Below are positions 50,772-59,427 of a stretch of DNA of 59,427 bases, piece after piece. The stretch comes from Bacteroidales bacterium M7. Lineage in GTDB: Bacteria > Bacteroidota > Bacteroidia > Bacteroidales > Muribaculaceae. Position numbers and translations under genes: made by a program. Location of the stretch: positions 1-59,427 of the forward strand of contig LUJR01000036.1 of NCBI GenBank assembly GCA_001689515.1. The letters run 5' to 3'. The notes below the pieces were generated by a model, which worked only from the letters and a program-made list of their open reading frames with translations, did no database searches and was not told where the DNA came from. Each line of letters starts with the position of its first letter. The stretch's first letter is position 1.

Positions 50772-50836
50772 AATATAACAGAGAGGCGACAATATAACAG
50801 AGAGGCGACATGCGGAGTGTACCGCATGTCGCCTCT
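50772..50836 (+). terminator. 19-bp tandem duplication running into a terminator hairpin
   Basis: AATATAACAGAGAGGCGAC occurs twice without a gap (50772-50790, 50791-50809). The second copy forms the left side of a perfect 15-bp stem AGAGGCGACATGCGG/CCGCATGTCGCCTCT (50801-50836, loop AGTGTA). The hairpin ends the DUF892 transcript; the first copy can compete for the right arm. Confidence 0.7.
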
Positions 50837-50881
50837 GCCATAAATTGTCCCTACGCCATCGTCAGGATGGCGCAAATGGCA

Positions 50882-53800
50882 TCAGAAGATCAACTTCTCT
50901 CCATTGATGATGTAAATGCCACGGGCAATCGCTCCTATATTATTGCTGCCAGCCGATAGACGCACACGCTTGACGCACTGCCCGTCTACACTGAATATCT
51001 CAAGAATGCAATCCGATGCAGCATGTATGACAAGATTGTTGCCGTCACGGTGCAGACTGACATCGCCGACTTCTGTCTCGACATCGCTTATGCCGCTCGC
51101 CTCTCCCTTCAGATCGACCTCAATATTGAATTGTCCAGCATCTGCAGCAGATTCCATGTACACTGCAAACGGGGAAATCCTGTCAGCAGCTGCGTCCGCA
51201 TCTACTGTGGCGGCATAGGCTTCCTCGCCATTTTCTGCAACAAATGCAGAGCCACTGTCATTGAGCCTGTATGTAACAGCCGTTGACGAGGCAGGTCTGT
51301 GGGTGAACGTTCCTACGAGATCATATTCTGAACCTTTCATCCTGATGTCATCAGGTGTCTGCTCTATAGTGGCATTGCTACCGACAAAGCGCGCCTTGAC
51401 CGCTGCGCACTCAGTATACATAGCCGCAATGTAGGGTTTGTTGGGGGTGACGGCAGATACAAGGACTAACTCGTCTCCACCGTCTGCACTGGTCAATTCT
51501 GCCACCACATAATAGTTCTTGCCTGTCTCTGAAGCATTCTCTATATCACTATACAGAGCTATCTCTTCTCCGTTTTCATCAAGAACTTCCGTAGGAGCAA
51601 ACGGCAATACCAGAGAACTCCACTGCGTCTGACCGTCTGTAGGCTTCAAGTCCATGACAATACTGATATCCGAACCGTCAGCCATATTAAATGTATTGAC
51701 AGCTTCAAATGGATACGCATTGTCAAGGACTATATTTTCACTCGCCTCATACACACGCGATTTGTTGCCGTCGACATCCACAGTCCTCACATTGACACGG
51801 TTGACTTTGACACCATCAGGCAGCTCCTGCCCTTCGTCAAGATATACCAGACAGTTAGGGTTAAGTCCGCTGAAAGCATCAGTATCACAGCCCGAAGGCA
51901 CAGCGCCAACTGCCCTGCGGCGTAAACGCGCGGGCTGATTGTCACGCTGGGCATTGAATATTATCGTCGTGAGATTATCGCATCCGTCAAACGCACGGGC
52001 TCCGATGCCCTGTATGCCAGTAAAGCTCAGACGCTCCATAGAGCTACAGCCACTAAATGCCTCGCTGCCTATAGTATTCACACACTCTGGCACAGTGACA
52101 CTCGCAAGGTTGACACAGTTTCTGAAGGTGCCTTCCTCGATATCGGCAGCCTGCGGGAGCACCACGGCGGTCAATGTCTCCTTTCCAGCCATGGCTTCGG
52201 CAGGCAAAGCCACGTCAAGACCTGAGAAATCTATGTTCTCTATGACCGGGAACGCGTCAATGACCTCTTTGAGGCTGCCTGCATCAATGTCACCGACAAA
52301 CGCTATAGATGTGACATCACGCGCCTCAGCAGCGTTGATGACATTTATATCTTCCGGACCGAGCGTCGCACCGTTACGGGGCACAGCATAGACATTGACA
52401 AGAGCGTCCTTATCGCTCATCTCAACGTTGTAGTAACCACTATCATCAGGAGTCAGAACGGTTTCCCCGATTCTGACCACCGTGGTCAGATCCTGGGAGT
52501 TAAGACCACCCATATCCACCCTGAATCGGACTGTGCTGTTTTCTCTTACATTCTCAAGGACGGGAGCGGATGCATCCGACTGGTTCCACACCTCAAACTC
52601 AGTAGCTGTGTCTCCATCCGATTCGTTATTACGGATTTCAGGCACAACCGATAGCTCTGCCGAGGCGCAATTAAAGTGCAGATCAAACAGATATGCGACC
52701 TCTATCTTGTGGTCTCCGCTCTTATCAGGATGCCGGTTGGGATTAAAATAGGTCAGTGACAGCGACCCGTCAGCCCCCACAGCATCGTCAGGTACCAGCA
52801 CGCCGTTGTCATATATCTTGACCTTGCTTGCCGCCCCGTAAGCGTCAACTCCAGCCGGACGGTTAGTAGTAACATTGCTTTTGGCTGCAACGAACAGCTT
52901 ACCGGATACCGTCAGACTCTCTTTGGCGACATTGTCCCCAAGGAATGACGCCACCTTCGACAGATCAAGATTCCTGTCAGTAACAAAACATTTGTCTGTC
53001 TCATAATTGATGCCATATACAGGATACTCGCCGACAATGTTAAAGCCGAATTTCACCCAACTGTTACGATATCCATATGTATCCCATGAAGCTTTCTTAT
53101 AGACCGACAGATATTCAGGATTGACCACCACAGTTACTTTTGTGGGATCTGTCAGACCGAGAGTATTGTCACCAAGCTACTGGTTCTGGACAAAATGGTG
53201 TACACGGTTGCTGCCGTCAGGCTTACAAGGCACATAAAGTGTAGTCAATGCTGTGCAACCGCTGAAACAGTTATAGTCGAGACCTCCGCCCTCGCTGAAA
53301 TTCTGAAGATTGACTGGCAGCTCCAGCTCCCTCATCCTGTCACACTGGGCAAAAGCGCTTGCGGCTATTTTCACTACGCCTCTGGGCAACTGGATTTCTT
53401 CCAAAGCCACATAACCTGTACCTATGCCGCTTGATGGCCAGAAAGCATTAGCCGGGAATTCATTGGCTTTATAAGAGCTCGGACTTGTACGGTCTGCGAC
53501 AATATTAGCCTCCGAGAGATCCAGCACCTTGATTTTCTGCCGCACTTTCAGCTCCTGGAAAAATCCCAGGAAGTCCGTCCTGTCAATGTTTCCGATGACT
53601 TTGACCTTCGGCTTGACGCTTGCCTCACGTGCGTTTTTAAAATCGTAATAGTTTGTAAACTCCGTCCCTTTGTAATTATTTCTGAAATCGGAACTGCTGG
53701 CATACGCAAGTCTTTCACCGCCGGTAAGATCATAAACCACCTCATCAATGATGGCGGGCGTATAGACTCTTATATCAAAATCCAGGTCTTCCTTTGCGAT

Positions 53801-56800
53801 GAAGCTGTAATTGACCACACCGGTGCCTTTGGCTACAGATACGCCATTGACATTCATATCTATCAAGTCGCCAGCCTTTTTGGGGGTAATCTTGAATGTA
53901 AGGTCACGGCCACGGACAGCACTTGACACCACTCCGGAGAGATTTGCAATCTTCTCGATATCCTCTGTCACGGTAAAGTTATAGACTGGTGTCTGATTGT
54001 TAAGAGCCGGAAGGGCTGTCACAACCTCGGCATTGCTGCCACCCACAAGTGACCAGTCTGTCTTATTGTAAGAGGTCGCCAGACGTATGAGGTTACCCTC
54101 CCGTACGACGGCATCGTTGACACAGCAGTTAATATTCATCTTGAAACCGCGACCGGCACCACTGCTCCAGTTGCCTATCGGCGAGATGAATTCCTTTATC
54201 TTGCCATCGGCAGTGGTAAGCACAGCCGCCCAGAATGCGAGTTCCTTTACCTGGAACGAATTGGCACGAATAGTGAACGGAACACCGGGAATCACATTTA
54301 CCGCGTCAGTAAGCAGTCCTACCGTACCTCCGTCATCTGTCAGCACCCATGCCGATGAGCCTTCCTTTGCTTCCTGAGGTCTCACCACATCAAAGTGAAC
54401 GATAGTATTGCCGTTGACAGTTGTTGTATAGTTGCCCTCGGCATCAGGGGTCAGCAGTGTGGCGTTTGCATAGACCTCCATGCGGTTGTCATCAGCCGGG
54501 ATATATTCAGCCTTGAATGTTACCTTTGTGCCCGGAGCATATCTGCCTGATTCTGTATCTGAAGTATATCTGACAGCATCGTCCTCCATCACGGCAAACG
54601 CACAGTCTGTAGCCACTGGATACATGCCGCTGCCCGACTCATATACCACATCAGTGTCAAGTTCAGGATCATGCCACCATTTGTCAGCCATGTATTTAGC
54701 CTTTGAATCATCATTGGGGCAATAGACGGTGCGGTTCTTAGGGCATCCGTAGAATACACACCAGTTGACAAATACCGGAGTGGGATTCTGCACCCACACC
54801 TCACGCAGTCCAGAGCAGCCGTTAAACACATTGTATTCATATGTGCTGACACTTGCCGGTATAACGATACGTGTAATACCGCATGAACGGAAAGCCCCGT
54901 TGTTCAGCCTGTTGACCGAATTGGGTAATATCACCTCCTTGAGACTCCACAGTCCGCGGAATGCCTCTCGGGGTATGGCATTAGCCTGATTGGCTCCATT
55001 AGCCACGATACGCACCGACGACATATCAAGGCGCGTCAGCTTCATGCCACTGCGCATGAAAGCGAAATCGCGGGCATCAATCGTGCCAAAGAGCGTCAGC
55101 TCCTTGACAGTGGTCGCATCCGCTCCTGAGAGGATAGACTCAAGAGTGCCTGGCTCGCCGACCCATACACTACGCTTTGCAACCACATCGGCTGCATTCT
55201 GCACGTATACCGTAATCTGCTGGTCACAAAGCACATTGTTGATAGCATAGTTATAGTTTGCATCAGGAGTAAGTACATAGCCGTTGGATTTGACCGTAAC
55301 CAGATCCCGCGAAGGATTGTTTGGCACCACCTTGAACGCATAATTCCAGCCACGTATCACTCGGTTATCGCCAGTGAAAGTAGCACCTGCCGGAGTATTG
55401 TTGACTATAGCGAAATAGTCAGGGACGGCACCCTTGGCAGGCAGTTCGTTGGTAGTGAGTAGTTCACCTGCCACCGGAAGCCATGAGGTTCCGCCGTCAG
55501 TACTCGTAGCCATGCGTATCATATCCCCTTCGTCTACATTTATCCCTTCGGGAAGCTCGCAGCGGAAATCGGCATACGCACGACTGAATATGGCCATGCC
55601 TCCGAGAGAGAAACCGTCGATTTTGCTCAGAACGGATTTAAAAGAACCGTCAGCCCCGAAAAGAGCTACAGTGATCTTGCCGCTGAAATTGTCAAAACTT
55701 ACATTTTTAAGATTACCGACACGCACCGTGAATGCCTTGCCAGGCTCAAGATCGCCCATCAGATCAGAGTGCATACCCACCTGCTGACCGTCAGCCGTGA
55801 TGTGTATCTGCGACCATGCAGCATTGTTGCCGCTGCCAGGCTTGATGTTGTAGATGATGGTAGTCAGGTTATTGAAGCTGTGTGACTGGCTAACGGTCGG
55901 GTTAAGAGCCGTGCTCGCATACCATCCGCCATTGGTGTTGCCCGAGTGTCCGCCCCAGCCCCAATTGACATGTATCATCTGGCTCATAGGATCATAGCCG
56001 TCCACCACAAACGCATGTCCCATAGTGACATCCTGTCCGCAATAGAGTACCGGACGGCCAGCCTTGATCTCATTCTCCACAATGAGGTCAAATTCGGCTT
56101 GGGTCCTCGTTTCCGATCGCTTCTTATAGGACACACCTGGATCATATCCGAAATAGCTTACAAGAGCTGCCGGCACCTTCATCTCGTAGGCACTCGAACC
56201 CGAGTAGCCAAACTGCGTGCCTATGCTGGCTGCCGCATGATACACGAGCGTGCCCACCGCGTCAGCTTCAGCCTGCGTGTAACCTGAACGATAATTATCC
56301 ATGCGCATGTTAGCCCAGTCATAGGCAACATCAAAGCTCACATTATTGTAGCTTCCGGTGCCGCGCTCGGGGAAATTATGATACTTCATAATCATAGCCA
56401 TCGATGTACCCACGCATCCTGCCAGAGGATTACCTGGTATCTTGCTGTTGAAAGGCGACTCCTGGCTCCACTCCGGAGTTGGCAGGTAGATGCGCTGTGA
56501 TGGCGCAGAAGCCTTGCGGCGCACCAGTTTGCGTCTGGACTCCTTGGTCATCGGTTTCTGAATGCTGGGGGCAGCTTTGATTTCGTTTTCATAACCACGC
56601 AGCAACCACTGCATAGCAGGAGGCATAGCAGAAGGATTGTAATCGCTCTCGAGCGAGTAGGCAAGCACTGGAGCTGTGCAGTCATCGGCAGACATAATGA
56701 TATAGCCGTTGCCCGGATTGACATTAAAAACGTAATAAAGCGGTTTTGTAGACGATCCCTTGGTATAAACCAGCTCAAGGGTCTCTACCGAAGCGGCTAT

Positions 56801-56941
56801 CTCCTGTCTGCTTGATCCTAAGAAATCAGCAGCTAACTGCTTGGCTTCATCGGCAGACACAGTGTCTGCATGCGCAGACGTAGAATAGGCAGCACAAGCC
56901 AGCATGGAGAAAATTAGCCCTTTCAAGTGATGAGTGTTCAT
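50882..56941 (-). pseudogene. giant secreted C10 (streptopain-type) peptidase with BspA-like repeats, interrupted by one in-frame TAG
   Basis: One reading frame of 2020 codons from ATG 56941 to the stop at 50882, broken only by TAG at 53177-53179. Part 1 (1254 residues): signal peptide (1-25), propeptide with GYIIMSADDCTAPVLAYS, then the C10 domain with catalytic Cys176 (NPLAGCVGTSMAMIM) and His309 (MGHAFVVDGYD), NWGWGG after it, then beta modules and BspA/LRR_5-like stretches (LTRLDMSSVRIVANG, AFRGLWSLKEVILPNSV). Part 2 (after 15 further open codons, 749 more from GTG 53131): more such repeats (AFSGCSSMERLSFTG) and a C-terminal sorting-like domain (LEIFSVDGQCVKRVRLSAGS). The amber follows …FVQNQ. 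Part 1 would be made as an active-looking protease without its export tail. Recent CAG-to-TAG change, read-through and sequencing error all remain possible. Confidence 0.85.
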
Positions 56942-57121
56942 GACTGTTGAGTTAATCTTCAGTTGTTGATTTGATTATAAATAAAGTGACAAATGCGATC
57001 TGAGCAATAATGTATTTTCCGGCAAAAGAGCTATTGGATAATCCATACGCCCCAATTCACTGCCTTCGCGGCAGCTGCCCCATATAATAAGCTAAACGGT
57101 ACCATCCGTTTTTTCGGAGTG

Positions 57122-57151
57122 CAAATTTACAAATTATTACATCAAAACAAA
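57122..57151 (-). promoter_or_regulatory. promoter of the C10 peptidase gene
   Basis: On the - strand TTTG (57148-57151), 18 nt, then TAAATTTG (57122-57129). The transcript would have a leader of about 170 nt before ATG 56941, in which I recognise only a short ACGG/CCGT hairpin. Confidence 0.65.
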
Positions 57152-57360
57152 TAATATCGGACGCGACTTATATCTTCCAAGTCTATCATCTGTGCATAGC
57201 CTACCTTTGTCATGATTTTTATCGGCTCTATTCAGCCTTTGACCGTTGATAGTTCTCAATCCCATACCGATTGATACAAATATACATTATTATTGTTTAA
57301 GTGGTGTAATTTGCGTTATGGCTTTATTATTGTGAAATTTCGAGGCTGGAAGATTTTTTA
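57152..57360. other. spacer between the C10 peptidase and the winged-helix operon
   Basis: About 210 nt of AT-rich DNA between the two divergent promoters. No ORF, hairpin or RNA that I can support. Confidence 0.35.
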
Positions 57361-57412
57361 TTTGGATAGATACGGATATTTGCTAAATTTGCAATTCGCG
57401 AATTGCAAATTT
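57361..57412 (+). promoter_or_regulatory. promoter with overlapping 28-bp operator palindrome
   Basis: TTTG (57361-57364), exactly 19 nt, TAAATTTG (57384-57391): a consensus Bacteroidetes promoter. A perfect palindrome with arms AAATTTGCAATTCG and CGAATTGCAAATTT (57385-57412) covers the -7 box and the start site, and ends 9 nt before ATG 57422. A dimer bound here would block transcription; the winged-helix protein coded next is the natural candidate. Confidence 0.85.
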
Positions 57413-57421
57413 GATTTGGAT

Positions 57422-57955
57422 ATGACTAAAAATCATAATGGTATGCGACCGCAAGACATAGTAATATTACTCAAAAAGATTACTGACAAGGGGCGAAATC
57501 TGCTGAACGGCCAGATTGCGAAAGAGCTTGGCATAAGTGCTTCGGAGGTTTCCGAGGCGCTTGAACGATGTCGCATGGCACGGTTGGTGGATAACGCCAA
57601 ACAGCGTGTGAATATTCTTGCTCTGGAGGAATTTCTTGTGCATGGTCTTAAATATGTGTTTCCGGTGCAGCCTCAAAGCGTAGTTCGCGGTGTTCCCACT
57701 GCCATCTCCGCAGCCCCGATGAAAGACAGGATTGTATCGGGTAGTGAACAATATGTTTGGCCGGATGCAAAAGGCAATATGCGCGGAGCCGCTATAATTC
57801 CGTTGTATAAGACCGTTCCGACGGCTGTCGCTAATGATTCAATGTTATATAATCTCTTGGCGATTGCCGACACTCTAAGAATCGGGCGAGTGCGTGAGGT
57901 GGAGATTGCAAAGGTTGAACTTAAAAATATACTGGCAGGCTATGATGTCAAGTAA
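57422..57955 (+). CDS. winged-helix/HTH protein, antitoxin- or repressor-like
   Basis: 177 residues from ATG 57422, the first ATG after the promoter; the longer reading from 57293 would lie upstream of the transcription start. The N-terminal half has an HTH (GRNLLNGQIAKELGISASEV then SEALERCRMARLVDN), followed by HGLKYVFPVQPQSVVRGVPT, a second conserved block, and a helical C-terminus (LLAIADTLRIGRVREVEIAK). The layout, a DNA-binding protein directly before an AbiEii-like nucleotidyltransferase, is that of AbiE-type antitoxins. It overlaps the next gene by 14 nt. Autorepression through the 28-bp palindrome is inferred. Confidence 0.8.
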   Translation: MTKNHNGMRPQDIVILLKKITDKGRNLLNGQIAKELGISASEVSEALERCRMARLVDNAKQRVNILALEEFLVHGLKYVFPVQPQSVVRGVPTAISAAPMKDRIVSGSEQYVWPDAKGNMRGAAIIPLYKTVPTAVANDSMLYNLLAIADTLRIGRVREVEIAKVELKNILAGYDVK

Positions 57956-58556
57956 TCTTGAAAGATTGAAGATAATTGCCGATGGTTTGGGAGAACTGAA
58001 CCGTCAGGTTGCTTTTGTCGGAGGGTCGGTGGCTGAACTATATGCAGATAATCCAGCCGCGACCGAAGTTCGCATGACTGAAGATGTGGATTGCGTGATA
58101 GAACTGACTACATATCGTGGACTGTATGAACTTGAAGAAATGATACGCAGTCGCGGATTTGCCAACGATACTACTCCCGGTGCCCCAATCTGCCGATGGA
58201 CTTACAAGGGCGAAACAGTGGATATAATGCCAGATGACAAGAGTGTGTTGGGCTTTACCAACAAATGGTATCGACCGGCGTTTGCACACCGCAAAGAGGT
58301 GCTGTTATCTGACGGAACTACTATCTACATATTTCCGACCCTATACTATATCGCCACCAAGATTGAAGCGATAAAAGGCCGTGGCGGTAATGACCTCCGT
58401 TTTTCTCATGACTTTGAGGATTTGATCTATGTCCTCAATAATTGTAAGCGGATTATGGATTTGTTCGACAATGAAACAGATTTGACATTGACATCTTATC
58501 TTTCCGATTGGGCTGCGCAGACGCTTGAACGACAAAATATCAGGGAAGAAATTTAA
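57942..58556 (+). CDS. AbiEii-like nucleotidyltransferase, probably truncated at its C-terminus
   Basis: 204 residues from ATG 57942 (a second ATG follows directly at 57945). NTase motif: VAFVGGSVAELYADN, then EDVDCVIEL with the Asp-x-Asp metal pair. A third region, YIFPTLYYIATKIEAIKGRG, is typical of AbiEii/DUF1814-like toxins. It overlaps the winged-helix gene by 14 nt. After the TAA (58554-58556) the same frame stays open for 27 more codons (CALPYGDYERAEYILDIL and on to KGKIQ) and would stop at TGA 58638-58640, overlapping the next ATG as ATGA. That coupling suggests the TAA is a recent nonsense change and the original protein had 232 residues. Confidence 0.78.
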   Translation: MMSSNLERLKIIADGLGELNRQVAFVGGSVAELYADNPAATEVRMTEDVDCVIELTTYRGLYELEEMIRSRGFANDTTPGAPICRWTYKGETVDIMPDDKSVLGFTNKWYRPAFAHRKEVLLSDGTTIYIFPTLYYIATKIEAIKGRGGNDLRFSHDFEDLIYVLNNCKRIMDLFDNETDLTLTSYLSDWAAQTLERQNIREEI

Positions 58557-58636
58557 TGTGCGCTACCATACGGCGATTACGAAAGAGCTGAATACATCCT
58601 TGATATTCTTAATCATTTTGCCAAAGGAAAAATACA

Positions 58637-59400
58637 ATGAAAATACAGTATGCCTCTGATTTGCACCTTGAATTTGGGGCAAATTCCGTTTACCTACGCA
58701 ATAATCCGCTAATTCCGGTGGGCGACATACTGATCCTTGCCGGAGATATCGGTTATATTGGTGATGATAATTACATCAAACATCCGTTTTGGGATTGGGC
58801 AAGCGGAAACTATGACCGCGTGATTGTTATTCCGGGAAACCATGAGTTGTACAATTCGTTTGACATAAACGAGTTGCACGATGGTTGCGACTTGAAATCC
58901 GCAAAAATATCGAGTATGTCTATAATACAGTAATTGCTCTTGACAAAGACACCGATTTGATTGCTACGACGCTATGGAGTGAGATACATCCGTCAAACGG
59001 ATATTTTACAGAGCGTGGTGTCAGTGATTTTCATCGGATAAGAAACGGTGCATACCGTCTGACATGGAAGCGGTTTAACGATGAGCACCGCAAATGCAGA
59101 AATTTCATTGAAAATTCACTTATGTCCAGCGAAGCACGGCATATAATTGTCGCCACCCATCATGTACCGTCATTTGAACTGATGTCTGAAGAATTCAAAG
59201 GAAGTCCCATCAACGGTGCATTTACCGTAGAACTTGGCAACATGATCGCCAACAGCCGGATAGAATATTGGATTTACGGTCACTCTCACCGAAACATAAA
59301 CAAAACGATAGGGTCTACCCGTTGTTTGAGCAATCAGTTGGGATATGTTTCTCATGGCGAGCATCTATCATTCAAACCAGACGCGGTAATTGAGATATAA
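58637..59400 (+). pseudogene. calcineurin-like metallophosphoesterase, single-base frameshift
   Basis: All five metallophosphoesterase motifs are present but in two frames. Frame 1 (58637-58933): ASDLHLEFG (Asp-x-His), ILILAGDIGYIGDD, VIVIPGNHELYNS. Frame 2 (open to 59400): IVATHHVPSFEL, then YWIYGHSHRNIN. The break is near 58893: DGCDL in frame 1 joins EIRKNIEYVYN in frame 2 if one base is restored in TTGAAATCC. The repaired protein has 254 residues, normal for the family. It starts inside the TGA of the extended nucleotidyltransferase frame. Real loss of function, programmed shift or sequencing error cannot be separated here. Confidence 0.8.
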
Positions 59401-59427
59401 CGGGTCAATGTAAAAAAGTGGTTGTTA

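Noticed and set aside
57293..57421. N-terminal extension of the winged-helix protein
   Set aside because: The promoter and operator at 57361-57412 lie inside it, so it cannot be translated from this promoter.

Overview
The window is chromosomal DNA of a Bacteroidales gut bacterium, most likely a Muribaculaceae member (inference). The evidence is SusC/D/E/F-type outer-membrane operons, promoters of the Bacteroidetes form TTTG-N19/20-TAnnTTTG, secreted proteins with type IX-like C-terminal domains, DUF6048/DUF6452/DUF3078 families, a SecD-SecF fusion and an uridine-kinase-like protein with a TGS domain. There are no rRNA or tRNA genes, no CRISPR array and no transposase.

Layout. 1-10.0 kb: two paralogous glycan-uptake cassettes point at each other. 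On the + strand are the end of a susD, a susE and a susF; on the - strand are susF, susE, susD and a susC that lacks its whole 5' part (signal peptide, N-terminal domain, first half of the plug). This is the geometry of a susC shufflon: one complete cassette (its susC lying left of the window) and one silent cassette, exchanged by inversion at a block shared by the two susC genes. 10.1-12.5 kb: a membrane-anchored HTH regulator, the SRP RNA gene with a perfect promoter, and an AGCS amino-acid/sodium symporter. 12.5-16.8 kb: a candidate small RNA, an HSDR_N_2 protein, then a - strand housekeeping operon (divIC/ftsB-like, small membrane protein, dapB, lepB, wbqC-like). 16.9-22.8 kb: a tight + strand operon (DUF3078, small secreted protein, MATE exporter, acyltransferase, TPR-HTH regulator), followed by a 1303-residue modular SGNH-type secreted protein. 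27-49.8 kb: core genes: secDF, slyD-type FKBP, recA, secreted endonuclease I, a sigma-54 activator, ribH, uridine-kinase-like, rpiB, DUF6048/DUF6452, nitroreductase, apt, mnmG, ybeY, DUF2752, CD225, deoC and two polytopic membrane proteins. The gaps between them hold several families of palindromic repeats. Two perfect ParB-binding parS palindromes flank mnmG, which suggests that this part of the chromosome belongs to the origin domain.

Right end, 50-59.4 kb: a DUF892 ferritin-like protein with a lysine-rich tail, a very long C10 (streptopain-type) protease gene broken by one in-frame TAG, and an AT-richer three-gene operon: winged-helix protein, AbiEii-like nucleotidyltransferase and calcineurin-like phosphoesterase. 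That operon starts at a canonical promoter covered by a perfect 28-bp palindrome, so it looks autoregulated like a toxin-antitoxin or defence unit. Its second gene appears to carry a late nonsense codon and its third a single-base frameshift.

The observations most worth following are the susC shufflon end near 10 kb, the operator-controlled NTase/phosphoesterase operon at 57.3-59.4 kb, the parS pair around mnmG, and the candidate small RNA at 12.70-12.77 kb.
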